From Planctomycetota bacterium (GTDB lineage: Bacteria; Planctomycetota; UBA1135; JAKEFM01), in NCBI GenBank assembly GCA_022616055.1, contig JAKEFM010000104.1:1-60576 (forward strand): a stretch of DNA of 60,576 nt. Reading direction: 5' to 3'. The first letter of the stretch is position 1. Each line of letters starts with the position of its first letter. The notes under the pieces are model-generated. The model did not search any database. It had not been told where the DNA came from and saw nothing but the letters and a program-made list of their open reading frames with translations. A program made the translations under genes and the position numbers. Below are positions 8,962 through 18,005 of this stretch, one piece after another.

Positions 8962-10518
8962 TCAGAGGCAGACCGGCACGGCGAGGCCGTTCGAGAAGGC
9001 GATTCCCTGGGGGGCGAGCGCGTCGAGGTTCACCGCCTGGAGGAAGGCCGTCCCGCCGACGAGGGAGGAGGTGGAAGGGATCGGGAACGGGAACACGACC
9101 TCTCCCACCCCCGGCGTTCCGGCGGGGCCCGAGAGGACGAAGGGGACCTGGACGAGGAAGGGGACCGGGTCGACGAGGAGAGTCCCGCCGAAGATCGGGA
9201 TCGCGGCTCCCCCCGCCCCGAGCAAGAGGAGCCCGGGCATCCCGCCGAGGCCGCCCGCGATCTCCACGGCGAACCAGGGGTTGCCGGGGAACGCCGGGTT
9301 GTTCGCCGCGAGCGCCGGCGAGAGGCCGCCGCTGCCAGGCGTCGGGGCCCCGTAGGGGGAGGGAGCGCACGCTGTCGTCGGGAGGCTCGCGTCGAGCGTC
9401 GCGTCCGCGGAGACGGAGATTCCCGTCGCGAGCACCCCCTGGTAGCCGGGGGCCCCGAAGGGGGTGAATTCCACGTCCCACGTCCCCGCGGGGACCACGA
9501 CGATGTACGTGCCCGCTCCCCCCGTGTCGTCGTTCGACGTCGGGACGGGGGCCCCGCTCGCCGCGTCCCGGACGTCGATGTCGACCCCCGCGAGGGGCCC
9601 TCCGGGGACCGCCGTGACGGTGCCGGAGAGGTAGAAGCCCGCCGACATCGGGACCGTCCCGAGGGACGTCGTCGCGGAGACGCTCACGGGCGCGAGGAGG
9701 GCCGAGACGAGCCTCGCGGCGAGGGGGGCGGCGAACTCCACCTCGTAGATCCCGGCCGGGACGACGACGTCGACGAATCCGAAGGAATCCGTGTTGTCGC
9801 CGGGCGTGTAGAGGTCCGAGCCTCCCGCGACCGGGGCGACATCCACGTCCACGCCGGACACCGGGAGGCCGGTGCTCCCGAGGACCGTCGCGCTGAGCGT
9901 GAATCCGGGCGAGAGGGTGATCGAGCCGAGGCTCGTGTTCGCGCTGACCGCGACGCCGAGCGACTGCCACGGCGCGAGAAGGGGGCCCGCCAGTCCGGTC
10001 GGATTGAGGCGGACGTCGTAGACGCCGGCCGGGACGACCGCGGTCATCTGGCCGAAGGCGTTCGTGCTCCCGACCGCCTGGGGGACCTCCGCCCCCGTCG
10101 CGGCGTCGCGCACCTGCACCGAGGCGCCGACGACCGGCGTGCCGATCCCCGGGCGGAGGAAGGTCGCCGTGAGCTGGAATCCCGCGAGGAGCGGAACGAC
10201 GCCGAGGGCCGTCGTCTGACCTTGGACGACGGTCACTCCGTTCACCCACTTCGGCTGCAGCGAGGTGGAGAAGGGGGGGAGGAAGAGGACGTTGTAGGTC
10301 TCGGGAGGGGCGCTCGTGCTGAAGAATCCCCCGGCGCCCGTCCCGTCGTTCTGGAGGTTGGTCTCCTCGTCCCCGTTCGAGGCGCGGAAGAAGTCGAGGT
10401 CCACCGCGGCGACGCCGGCGCCGAGCGGGTCCACGACCTGTCCGGTGACGAGACCCTGGGGGGCGGCCTCCGGGGCGAGGAGGAGGAGGAAGCAGGGGGG
10501 GATCGTCCCGTTGCGCAT
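8962..10518 (-). CDS. Secreted protein with carboxypeptidase-regulatory-like repeats and a recurrent C-terminal module
   Basis: This is 518 residues from ATG 10518, set by a perfect AAGGAGG 5 nt upstream. A signal peptide (PPCFLLLLAPEAAPQG) is followed by four repeats of about 100 residues. Each carries a V-D-x-D-like strand (VDLDFF, VQVRDAATG, VDVDVAPVAGG, VDIDVRDAASG) and a VVPAGxYDVxF strand. They match the repeats of the 847-2415 protein. The last 130 residues form a different beta-rich module ending GIAFSNGLAVPVCL; similar endings recur on other secreted proteins in this window. The gene is the last of the minus-strand glycan operon, 11 nt after the AlgE-like gene. This suggests, by inference only, a surface or periplasmic partner of that export system. 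No enzyme motif is seen. Confidence 0.75.
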   Translation of the reverse strand: MRNGTIPPCFLLLLAPEAAPQGLVTGQVVDPLGAGVAAVDLDFFRASNGDEETNLQNDGTGAGGFFSTSAPPETYNVLFLPPFSTSLQPKWVNGVTVVQGQTTALGVVPLLAGFQLTATFLRPGIGTPVVGASVQVRDAATGAEVPQAVGSTNAFGQMTAVVPAGVYDVRLNPTGLAGPLLAPWQSLGVAVSANTSLGSITLSPGFTLSATVLGSTGLPVSGVDVDVAPVAGGSDLYTPGDNTDSFGFVDVVVPAGIYEVEFAAPLAARLVSALLAPVSVSATTSLGTVPMSAGFYLSGTVTAVPGGPLAGVDIDVRDAASGAPVPTSNDDTGGAGTYIVVVPAGTWDVEFTPFGAPGYQGVLATGISVSADATLDASLPTTACAPSPYGAPTPGSGGLSPALAANNPAFPGNPWFAVEIAGGLGGMPGLLLLGAGGAAIPIFGGTLLVDPVPFLVQVPFVLSGPAGTPGVGEVVFPFPIPSTSSLVGGTAFLQAVNLDALAPQGIAFSNGLAVPVCL

Positions 10519-10529
10519 CGGAGCCTCCT

Positions 10530-12359
10530 TCAGAACTTGAACCGCGCTTCGAACTTCAGGAACGTCGCCGCCCGCTCGGCCATCGCGAGCGCGTCGCCGG
10601 GGTCGAACCGTCCGACGACGATCTCGACGTCGAGGTTGCGGATCTCCCGCCAGCCGAGGACCGCATCGAACTCCCACCCGAGCTCGTGGTGCACGCCGTC
10701 GGGGTCCGCCTCGTCGAGTGTGGCGGGGAGGAGATCCCCGTCGAGCTCCGCGTCCCTCAGGAAGGGGGCCGGACGGGGCTGCGTGTAGCGGTGCGCGACG
10801 AGGTCGAGGGAGGTCCGGCGTCCGAGGCGGAAGCCGAGGCCCGCGGTCGCGATCGAGAGGTTGGACAGCTCGGGGTCGAGCAGCTCGCCGTAGTAGTTGA
10901 AGCTCGTGACTCCGTTCCACTTGGACGTGTTGTCCTGGAATCCGGTCTGCCGGAAGTCGGAGTTGCCGTCCGTGGGGTCGTCGTCTCCTCCCGAACCGAA
11001 GGCGTAGGCGACCGTCACCGAGGGCTCGAGGGGGAGGGAGATCTCCCAGGTCGCCCCGACGTCGAACCCATAGCCCTGGATCCGCTCGTCCCGGTCCGTC
11101 CCCCAGACGCCCGAGACGTCGGCCCAGGCCTCGAGATCGTCGACGGACCGGAGCCGCGCCTGGATCCCGGCGAAGAGGGGGGAGTCGTCCTCGCGACCCC
11201 GGTCGAATCGCCCGACGAAGAGGGCGGACACCTCGTCCCGTCCCGGGAACTCGCGCGTGAGGAGGGCCGTCGCGTTCGTCGCCTCCTCGTCGCGCTCCCC
11301 GCTCGTCGACCGCCCCTGCCTCCCCCCGAACGCCACGGTCGTGACCGAGGCCTCCACGCTCCATGGGGCCCGCTCGTAGGAGAGGCGCAGCCCGTCGAGG
11401 TCGCGGTCGTAGAGCCACTGCCGGTCGTCCTTGAGGTGGATCCGGCCCGCCTCGAGGTCGAGCCCGCGCGCCGGGAACTCGCGGACGAAGACGAAGGTCT
11501 CCTTGAGATTCGTCGAGCGGGCCTTCTCGTCGGGCTCCTCGTCATTCAGGTCCCAGTCGCGATCGTGCTCGACCCCCGCGACGAGGAAGACGCGCTCCGA
11601 GACTCTAGCGGTCGCCTCGAGTCGGATCCGGTAGAGGGGGATCGTCCGGTCCTCGTCGTCGTCCTCGTTCGACCCGGGTCCCCCCTCGAGGTCGAACTCT
11701 TCCTCCCGGTCGATCCTCGCGGTGATCGTCCCGCCGATCGTCCCCCAGTCCCCGAGCCGGATCGATCCCGGAACGAAGTCCTCCTCCGTCCTGCGGCGGC
11801 GCGAGGGGGGTTCCTCCGTGAGCGCCTCGAGCGACACGGCGGCGAGCTCCTCGGGAACGTCGACGCGCCGGCCGGCGGGCACCTCGACGTCGACGCCGAG
11901 GATCTGCAGGCGCCACCCCTCCGGGGCCGGCTCGATCGCGTCGATCCTCCCCGCGAGCGTGCCTCGTGCCCGCGGCTCCTCCGACCGGACCCGGCGCGCG
12001 CGGATGCGGCCGCTCTCGCGAAGCCGGCCGTCGACCTTGACCCACTCCCCCTCCCGGAGGGAGCCCCGGTCGAACGGCCTTCCCCCCTCCCCCTCCGTCT
12101 CCGGCATGAGATCGATCCGGACACCGAAGACGGAGAACCGCTCCTCCTCGATCGACTCGACCGGACCGGTGACCGAGTCCCGGCTCCCCGGGGGGAGGAG
12201 CTCGAAGTCCGAGGAGCGCAGTCCCCCTCCCTCGGCCCGCACGACCTTCGCCTCGAGCCGGTGACCGACGAGGAGGTCCTCGACCCGGATGCCCCGCGGT
12301 CTCGGCCTCGTCTCCTGCGCCAGCCCGGGCGCGAGGAAGAGGGAGGAGAGCAGGACCAT
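10530..12359 (-). CDS. AlgE-like outer-membrane beta-barrel (alginate-export family) with N-terminal DUF5666-like domains
   Basis: This is 609 residues from ATG 12359, which lies 2 nt after the upstream TGA, so translation is probably coupled. A short signal peptide (MVLLSSLFLAPGLAQ) precedes about 170 residues with repeated small beta units of DUF5666 type (for example RGTLAGRIDAIEP). From about 215 a barrel begins. It has alternating strands and alginate-export signatures, FRQTGFQDN near 467 and YYGELLDPELSNLS shortly after, and ends in Phe (KFEARFKF) as outer-membrane barrels do. AlgE-type proteins pass anionic polysaccharide through the outer membrane. Its place behind two glycosyltransferases and an ABC exporter supports polysaccharide or glycolipid export. 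The substrate is unknown, and no alginate polymerase genes are present here. Confidence 0.75.
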   Translation of the reverse strand: MVLLSSLFLAPGLAQETRPRPRGIRVEDLLVGHRLEAKVVRAEGGGLRSSDFELLPPGSRDSVTGPVESIEEERFSVFGVRIDLMPETEGEGGRPFDRGSLREGEWVKVDGRLRESGRIRARRVRSEEPRARGTLAGRIDAIEPAPEGWRLQILGVDVEVPAGRRVDVPEELAAVSLEALTEEPPSRRRRTEEDFVPGSIRLGDWGTIGGTITARIDREEEFDLEGGPGSNEDDDEDRTIPLYRIRLEATARVSERVFLVAGVEHDRDWDLNDEEPDEKARSTNLKETFVFVREFPARGLDLEAGRIHLKDDRQWLYDRDLDGLRLSYERAPWSVEASVTTVAFGGRQGRSTSGERDEEATNATALLTREFPGRDEVSALFVGRFDRGREDDSPLFAGIQARLRSVDDLEAWADVSGVWGTDRDERIQGYGFDVGATWEISLPLEPSVTVAYAFGSGGDDDPTDGNSDFRQTGFQDNTSKWNGVTSFNYYGELLDPELSNLSIATAGLGFRLGRRTSLDLVAHRYTQPRPAPFLRDAELDGDLLPATLDEADPDGVHHELGWEFDAVLGWREIRNLDVEIVVGRFDPGDALAMAERAATFLKFEARFKF

Positions 12360-12361
12360 GA

Positions 12362-14704
12362 TCACCGCCTCGCGCAAGCGAGCGACTCCCGGCACCGCCG
12401 CAGGATCTCGTGGACCAGGGGCCCGGAGCCGGGCCGGATCGCCTGGAGGGCGGAGAGGCGGGCGAGCGAGACGGCCCGGAAGAGGGAGACGCGCTCCTCG
12501 AGGTCCGGGCCTCCGGGCCCGTACCCGTCGAGGAACGACGCGCGCAGTCTCTCGGCACGGGGAGGTTCGAGGTTCCCCTGCGCCTCCCGGAGCTCGAGGT
12601 GGGCGAGGAAGTTCCCGACGTCGAGGGCGGGGTCTCCCTCGCAGGAGAGGTCGAGGTCGAGGAAGGCGATCCCGGAGGGGCCGACGAGCACCTGCGCCTC
12701 GTAGAAGTCCCCGTGGAGACGGCCGGGGGACGGCGCCGGCGCCTCCCCGGCGAGGAGGCGCAACCGCTCGAGCGCGTCGGCGCGCTCCTCACTCCCCGGT
12801 CCCCCGACCCTGCACGCCGCCTCGTGGCGACGGGCCGCGATCGCGAGTTCCCCGGCGAGGTCCTTGCGCCGGGCGGGAGGGGGACCTCCCTGGAAGATCC
12901 GGAGGGCGCGGGCGGTCGCGCGAACGTCGGCCTCGGCATCTCGCTTCCCGAGCCGGCGGGAGAGGTTCTCCCCCTCGAGGTCCTCGAAGAAGACGAGGCC
13001 GAGGTCGGGCTCGTCCGCGAGGCGACGGGGGAGGCGGGGCGCCCCCGTTCCGGTCGAAACCCGCGGCCAGTCCCCGCGGCCGTGGCCGGGCGCGTAGACC
13101 TTCACGACCAGGGTCGCTCCGTCGGCGAGGCGAGCCCGGACGACTCCGCGCCGTCCCGGGCGGAGGGACAGGAGGTCCGTGCGGACCACGCCGGAGCCGC
13201 CGGGCAGCCGCGCGCGCAGGATCGCCGACAGGGCCCCCGGATCGAGGGCCGTCCGGATCCCCTCCGGTCCGAACGAGGCGGGATCCGTGTGGGCGATTCG
13301 CTCTCCGGCCGGCGCGAGGATCTCCCAGCGACGCAGGGCGCCGACCGGAGTCCGCCTCTCGAACTCGTACTCGATCGTCCCGTCCCCCCGGATCCCCGCC
13401 CGCACGAGGGCCGGCCCTTCGAGGAGCGCGCGCGCCTCCTCCACCACGTCCCCGACGCGCTCCGTGGCCCCCTCCTCGAGCCGGCGCAGCGGGGAGAGGC
13501 CGAGGTCGAGGAGGGCCAGGACCGTGACCGTCTCGAGCCCCTCCACCCGGGCACCGTAGGCCGCGAGGAACGCCTCCGCCCCGCTGCCGGCCTGCTCCTC
13601 GGTCAGGTCTCCGGAGCGGACGAGGAGGCGCAGGTGGCCGAGGAACGATCCGAGGTCGAGCAGGGGATTCCCCGCTCCGGCGCCATCGAGGTCGAGGAGG
13701 GCGGCCTTTCCTCCGTCGAGGAGGACCTGCTCGGCGTGGAAATCCCCGTGGACGACGGCGATCGAGGTCCCGACGTTCCCGCCGATCCGGTCCAGGAGTC
13801 GCAGGGCGTGCCCAGCCCACGGCTCCCCCACGCGCTCGAGCGCCGCGTACTCCCGGCGCAGCCGCCCGATCCGCCCCGCGCCCGACTCCGCGGCGGGGAG
13901 GGGAACGTCGCAGCGGTGGAGCGCCGCCAGGGCCGCTCCGGCGGAGCGGAATCCGCCCGGATCCGCCGGGGACTCGAGGAGGGGCGTTCCGGGGAGCGCC
14001 CCGACGAAGACCGTCCTCGTCCCGGAGTCGAATCCCGCGAGCCGCGGCACCGTCACGTCCGCGGCGCACGCGAGGGCCCCGTGAATCCCCGCCACGGCGG
14101 CGCCCTTCGCCTCCGGGAGCGTCCTCCCGTAGAGCGTCTCCCGCTCGTGCGCCCCGTCGGCGTCGCGTCGCCACCGCGCCTCGATCCGGAAGACGGCGCG
14201 GTTCTCGGGCTTGTACCGGACGAGCTCGAGGGCGCTCCCCCTCGCCTTGGCCCGCCATCCCGCTCCCTTCCGGTCGGGACGAGAGCGGGCGAGGGCGCGC
14301 TTGAGGCCGTCGGGAGCGAGGAGCCGCCGAAGCCCGGGGAGGCCCGCGTCCAGGGGGAACGCGTAGGCGACCGCGCGCGGGATCTCGAGGAGCGCGAATC
14401 GGGCCGGCTCCCCCTCGCGCCGGCGCGCCGCCGCCCGACCCGCCTCGGCCGTGGCCCGGTCCTCCGCGTAGACCTTCGCGTAGACCCGCGCATCCCCTCC
14501 CTCCGGCCGGCCCGCCTTCCAGAGGAACAGGGCCGAGACGCCGGGCTTGTACCGCGCGTACTCGACCTGCGGCGAGCCGAGGACCTCGCTCCCGAGCGCC
14601 TTCTCCATCGCCCGCCGCCTCCCCACCGGATCGAGGAGGGCGGCGAGCCCGGGGATCGCCGGATCGAGGCGGGCGGGGTCGGAGCCGGCCGACGGGCGCT
14701 TCAC
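12362..14704 (-). CDS. Multi-lobe APH-fold kinase (two complete phosphotransferase C-lobes, three N-lobe-like segments)
   Basis: This is 780 residues from GTG 14704, 3 nt after the ABC transporter stop. Two catalytic C-lobes are clear: HGDFHAEQ (319) with LLDLDG (337), and HGDFYEAQ (664) with FLDLDL (682). Both use Gln where most APH kinases have Asn, as seen in maltokinase-type relatives. N-lobe motifs occur three times: RYKPG at 51 with AKVYAED (76-82), RYKPE at 163, and LRPGR at 514 with VVKVYAPG (533-540). The first N-lobe therefore lacks its own C-lobe. The family phosphorylates small hydroxylated substrates such as sugars, choline or aminoglycosides with ATP. Setting within a glycosyltransferase/ABC/porin operon suggests it phosphorylates a sugar or lipid headgroup; the substrate is unknown. 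Confidence 0.75.
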   Translation of the reverse strand: MKRPSAGSDPARLDPAIPGLAALLDPVGRRRAMEKALGSEVLGSPQVEYARYKPGVSALFLWKAGRPEGGDARVYAKVYAEDRATAEAGRAAARRREGEPARFALLEIPRAVAYAFPLDAGLPGLRRLLAPDGLKRALARSRPDRKGAGWRAKARGSALELVRYKPENRAVFRIEARWRRDADGAHERETLYGRTLPEAKGAAVAGIHGALACAADVTVPRLAGFDSGTRTVFVGALPGTPLLESPADPGGFRSAGAALAALHRCDVPLPAAESGAGRIGRLRREYAALERVGEPWAGHALRLLDRIGGNVGTSIAVVHGDFHAEQVLLDGGKAALLDLDGAGAGNPLLDLGSFLGHLRLLVRSGDLTEEQAGSGAEAFLAAYGARVEGLETVTVLALLDLGLSPLRRLEEGATERVGDVVEEARALLEGPALVRAGIRGDGTIEYEFERRTPVGALRRWEILAPAGERIAHTDPASFGPEGIRTALDPGALSAILRARLPGGSGVVRTDLLSLRPGRRGVVRARLADGATLVVKVYAPGHGRGDWPRVSTGTGAPRLPRRLADEPDLGLVFFEDLEGENLSRRLGKRDAEADVRATARALRIFQGGPPPARRKDLAGELAIAARRHEAACRVGGPGSEERADALERLRLLAGEAPAPSPGRLHGDFYEAQVLVGPSGIAFLDLDLSCEGDPALDVGNFLAHLELREAQGNLEPPRAERLRASFLDGYGPGGPDLEERVSLFRAVSLARLSALQAIRPGSGPLVHEILRRCRESLACARR

Positions 14705-14707
14705 GGC

Positions 14708-16549
14708 TCAGGCTTGCGCGCCGGCCGGGTCGAGGGCGGGCCGCTCCGAGGCGATCGCGAGGGAACGGTAGACATCGGAGTCGCGCAGGAGGTCGGCGTG
14801 CTTCCCCTCCGCGACGACCCGCCCGCCGTCGAGGACGACGACCCGGTCGAAGGCGGGCAGTCCCGCGAACCGGTGCGCGATCAGCAGCAGCGTCCGCCCC
14901 TCGAACAGCGCGAGGAGGTCGCGGGAGACGGCCTCCTCCGTCGCCGCGTCGAGCCCGGTGAAGGGCTCGTCGAGGACGACGATCGGCGCGTCGCGCAGGG
15001 CCGCCCGCGCGAGGGCGAGGCGCTGGCGCTCGCCCCCGGAGAGGGTCGCCCCCCGCTCCCCGAGCCGGGTCTCGAACCCGTGCGGGAGCCGCCCGACGAA
15101 CCCGTGCGCCCCCGCGCGCCGCGCGGCGGCGAGCATCTCCTCGGGCGTCGCCTCGGGTCGCCCGAAGAGGAGGTTCTCCCGGACGGTCATCCCGAAGAGG
15201 ACCGACTCCTGGAGGACGAGGGTGACCTGGGAACGGAGGCTCTCGAGAGTGAGCTGGCGCAGGTCGCGCCCGTCGACCCGCACGACCCCCTCGGAGGGCT
15301 CGCGAAGCCGGGGAATCAGGGAGACGAGGGAGGACTTCCCCGAACCGGAGGGGCCGACGACCGCGACCTTCTCCCCCGCCGCCACCGCCAGGTGGATCGC
15401 GTCGAGCGCCCGTCGGCCGTTCGGGTAGACGAGGGAGACCCCCTCGAAACGGATCTCCCCGCGCAGCCGCGGGGCGGGCTCGGCGCCCGGCAGGTCGCGG
15501 ATCTCGGGCTCGCGGGCGAGGACCTCGAGGATCCGCTCGCCGCAGGCCGAGGCCTTCGCGACGCGGGCGAGGCTCCGGACCGCCTGGCGCAGGGGCCGGT
15601 AGAAGCTGCGGACGTACGCGACGACGACGAAGAGATCGCCCCCCGTGAGTCTCCCCTGGAGGACCTCCCGCGCGCCGAAGGCGAGGACGGCGGCCGTCCC
15701 GACGCCGGTGACCACCTCGACGACGCGCTCGAGCCCCGCCTCGAGGCGGGTCGCCTTGATGCCCGACTTCAGGGACTTGCGGTTCCGAGAGGCGAAGATC
15801 TCCGCGGCGTACTCCTCCTGGCCGAACGCCTGGACGACCGCGACGGAACTCAAGGTCTCCCCGGCGACCGCCGCGGTCTCCCCCTCCCTCCGGCGGGTTT
15901 CCCGGACGGCCGCGCGAAGGCGCCCGCCGAACCGGACGGTCGCCAGGGCGAGGAGCGGGACGACCGCGAGGGCGATCCCCGCGAGCGGCGGCGAATAGAG
16001 GAGGAGGACGACCACCATCCCGAGGAGGAGCGCTCCGTGCTCGGCGAGGTCGAGGACGGAGGGGACGAGCATCTCCTTCAGTGCCTGGACGTCCCCCGTG
16101 ACGCGCATGAGCAGGTCGCCCGCGCGCGAGGTCTCGTGGAAGGAGAGCGGGAGCCGGAGGAGGTGGCCGTAGAGCCGCCGGCGGATCCGGTAGGCGACCC
16201 GCTGTCCGACGGTCGCCGAGAGGATCGCCTGGGCGGAATGGCACCCCGCGCCGAGGAGGGAGATCGCGAGGACCGCGAGGGCGGTCCCCGCGATGAAGGC
16301 GGCCGGGGAGACGTCGAGGAGCCACGCCGGCAGATGCCGGGCCCTCGCCTCGGCGTCGAGGGTGAGGGAGTCGATCAGGAACTTGACCGGCCAGGGATTC
16401 GCGAGGACCGCGCCGATCCCGCCGAGGACGGCGAGGAGGGCGAGGAGGAGCCGGCCCCGCTCCTTGCGCACGTCGGGGGCAAAGGTCCGGTAGACGCGGA
16501 GGGCCGCGGCGAGCTGGTCGCGGCGGAAGAGGGGGAGGCGGACGTTCAC
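14708..16549 (-). CDS. MsbA-type ABC exporter, fused permease and ATPase
   Basis: This is 613 residues from GTG 16549 (GAGG 6 nt upstream), starting 7 nt after the glycosyltransferase stop. The N-terminal half carries the transmembrane helices of an exporter half-transporter (for example LLLALLAVLGGIGAVLA and LLLGMVVVLLLY). The C-terminal ATPase has Walker A GPSGSGKSS, Q-loop LVLQES, signature LSGGERQR, Walker B VVLDEPFTGLD and H-loop LLIAHR. The length matches homodimeric MsbA-like lipid flippases and glycan exporters. Because it sits between glycosyltransferases and an outer-membrane barrel, I infer it moves a glycolipid or lipid-linked glycan across the inner membrane. A drug exporter is the main alternative but fits the neighbours less well. 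Confidence 0.9.
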   Translation of the reverse strand: MNVRLPLFRRDQLAAALRVYRTFAPDVRKERGRLLLALLAVLGGIGAVLANPWPVKFLIDSLTLDAEARARHLPAWLLDVSPAAFIAGTALAVLAISLLGAGCHSAQAILSATVGQRVAYRIRRRLYGHLLRLPLSFHETSRAGDLLMRVTGDVQALKEMLVPSVLDLAEHGALLLGMVVVLLLYSPPLAGIALAVVPLLALATVRFGGRLRAAVRETRRREGETAAVAGETLSSVAVVQAFGQEEYAAEIFASRNRKSLKSGIKATRLEAGLERVVEVVTGVGTAAVLAFGAREVLQGRLTGGDLFVVVAYVRSFYRPLRQAVRSLARVAKASACGERILEVLAREPEIRDLPGAEPAPRLRGEIRFEGVSLVYPNGRRALDAIHLAVAAGEKVAVVGPSGSGKSSLVSLIPRLREPSEGVVRVDGRDLRQLTLESLRSQVTLVLQESVLFGMTVRENLLFGRPEATPEEMLAAARRAGAHGFVGRLPHGFETRLGERGATLSGGERQRLALARAALRDAPIVVLDEPFTGLDAATEEAVSRDLLALFEGRTLLLIAHRFAGLPAFDRVVVLDGGRVVAEGKHADLLRDSDVYRSLAIASERPALDPAGAQA

Positions 16550-16556
16550 CCGGACC

Positions 16557-17792
16557 TCAGCGCGCCGCCTCGACCCGCCGCGTCCGGACCGGACCCTCGA
16601 AGAGGGAGGCGAGCCGCGCGACGTTCCTGCGGAGGTCGAACAGCTCCTCCGCCCGCCGGCGACCCGCGAGGCCCATCCGATCGCGCGTCGGGGGAGCGGA
16701 GAGGAGCTCGTCCAGGGCGTCGGCGAGCGCCTCCGCCTGTCCGGCGGGGACGAGCCGACCCTCGATCCCGTCGCGCACGATCTCCGGGATCCCCCCCACC
16801 GGCGTGGCGACGGCCGGGACGCCCGAGGCGAGCGCCTCGAGGAGAATCGTCGGGAGGGCGTCCTGGTTCCCGTCCTCGCCGACGACGCAGGGGGCGGCGA
16901 CGACCGCCGTCCCGCGGAGGGCCTCGACCACCTCGTCCTGGGTGACCGCCCCGCGGAACTCGAAGGAGGCGCCGAGCTCCGCCGCCGCCGCCGCGCGCTC
17001 GAGGGAGGCCCGTTCCTCGCCGTCGCCGAGGAGGAGACACCGGTAGGGCCGGCCGCGCCGCCGCAGGATCGCGCAGGCCTCGACGAGGAGACCGAACCCC
17101 TTCTTCGGGACGAGCCGGCCCACACCGAGGATCGTGCGCAGGCCCGGGTCCCGCGCCGTGGGCCGGAACCTCTCGAGATCGATCCCGTTGTAGATCCGCT
17201 CGATCGGCGTCGACCCGCCCGGGTAGAGCTGCTCCTCCAGGAAGCGGCGGTTCGCCTCGCAGACGGTCACGACGAACCGCGCGCCGTCCGCGAGGACCCG
17301 GTAGCGGGCGGCGTCGACCGCGTGGCGGTAGATGTCCTTCGCGTGGCAGGTGAAGGAGTAGGGGGGACCCCCGAGCCGCCGCACGAGGTGCGCGACGATC
17401 GTCGAGCCCGTCGCGAAGTGGGCGTGGAGGTGGTCGTACCCCGCCCGCCGGGCGTGGAGGAGGACGAAGATCGCCTGGGCGAGGACGCGGGGCCCCTCCG
17501 GGACCCGATGGTCGAGGAGGAAGGCGACGGCGTCCGGGAGCCGGGAGAGGGCGTCCCCGAGCGAGGCGCGGTTCGCCGCGAGCCAGTCCCAGGCCTCGTT
17601 CGACCTCGCCTCCGGCAGGTAGGTGACCTGCGCCCGCAACCGTCCGAGCGCGGGGTGGAACCGCCCGTCGTCGGGCTTGTAGAGGGAGGCGACGCCGACG
17701 CCGAGCCCCCGCTCCTCGAGGCCGAGGATCTCGTGGAGGATGAAGGTCTCCGAGAGGCGGGGAAACTTCTTGAGGACGTACCCGACCTTCAT
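16557..17792 (-). CDS. Family 4 glycosyltransferase (GT-B)
   Basis: This is 411 residues from ATG 17792; the ribosome-binding site is weak, and the ATG overlaps the stop of a vestigial ORF (ATGA). The N-terminus, MKVGYVLKKFPRLSETFILHE, is typical of colanic-acid/capsule GT4 enzymes. The nucleotide-sugar site is clear: GVGRLVPKKGF, then DALPTILLEALASGVPAVAT (the E-x7-E region) and GGIPEIV. Such retaining transferases add hexoses to lipid-linked or polysaccharide acceptors at the inner face of the membrane. It is the second enzyme of the operon; the next gene is the ABC exporter 7 nt later. Donor and acceptor cannot be named. The DNA around its start was duplicated in tandem (see the repeat at 17768-18005). 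Confidence 0.9.
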   Translation of the reverse strand: MKVGYVLKKFPRLSETFILHEILGLEERGLGVGVASLYKPDDGRFHPALGRLRAQVTYLPEARSNEAWDWLAANRASLGDALSRLPDAVAFLLDHRVPEGPRVLAQAIFVLLHARRAGYDHLHAHFATGSTIVAHLVRRLGGPPYSFTCHAKDIYRHAVDAARYRVLADGARFVVTVCEANRRFLEEQLYPGGSTPIERIYNGIDLERFRPTARDPGLRTILGVGRLVPKKGFGLLVEACAILRRRGRPYRCLLLGDGEERASLERAAAAAELGASFEFRGAVTQDEVVEALRGTAVVAAPCVVGEDGNQDALPTILLEALASGVPAVATPVGGIPEIVRDGIEGRLVPAGQAEALADALDELLSAPPTRDRMGLAGRRRAEELFDLRRNVARLASLFEGPVRTRRVEAAR

Positions 17793-18005
17793 CCGTGCCC
17801 GCCCCCCCGTCCCGCCGCCGCGCGGGCGGGCGGCAGGAGGAGCCCCCTCCGTTCCGCGACCGCCCTCTCGGCTCCGGGTGGGGATTCCTTGAGGAGGGTC
17901 CCGACTTTCACCCCTGCCTGCCGTTCCCTCCCGCCGCGGCGTGGGCGGGCCTCCGCAGGAGCGCGCGCAGTTCCGCGACGGCCGCCTCCGCTCCGTGGAA
18001 CTCGA
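17768..18005 (-). repeat. Tandem duplication of a gene junction, period 119 bp, two diverged copies
   Basis: Bases 17768-17886 and 17887-18005 align without gaps at roughly 70-75% identity by eye. Each copy contains the end of the upstream glycosyltransferase, a stop/start overlap (GTGA in one, ATGA in the other) and the first codons of the downstream glycosyltransferase. The protein ends GAEAAVAELRALL...GNGRQG and GAERAVAERRGLL...GGGHG, and the starts VKVGTLLKES and MKVGYVLKKF, correspond residue by residue. The pattern is best explained by a single unequal-crossover duplication of the intergenic junction followed by divergence. Confidence 0.75.
17789..17911 (-). pseudogene. 40-codon vestigial ORF created by the gene-junction duplication
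   Basis: It starts at GTG 17911, overlapping the upstream TGA, and stops at TGA 17789, overlapping the ATG of the next gene. Its first 10 residues resemble the start of the downstream GT4 enzyme (VKVGTLLKES versus MKVGYVLKKF). Its last 28 resemble the end of the upstream GT28-like protein. It is thus a chimera of one gene's head and its neighbour's tail. It is probably not functional as a protein, but its overlapping start and stop could carry ribosomes across the duplicated junction and keep the two real genes translationally coupled. Confidence 0.65.
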
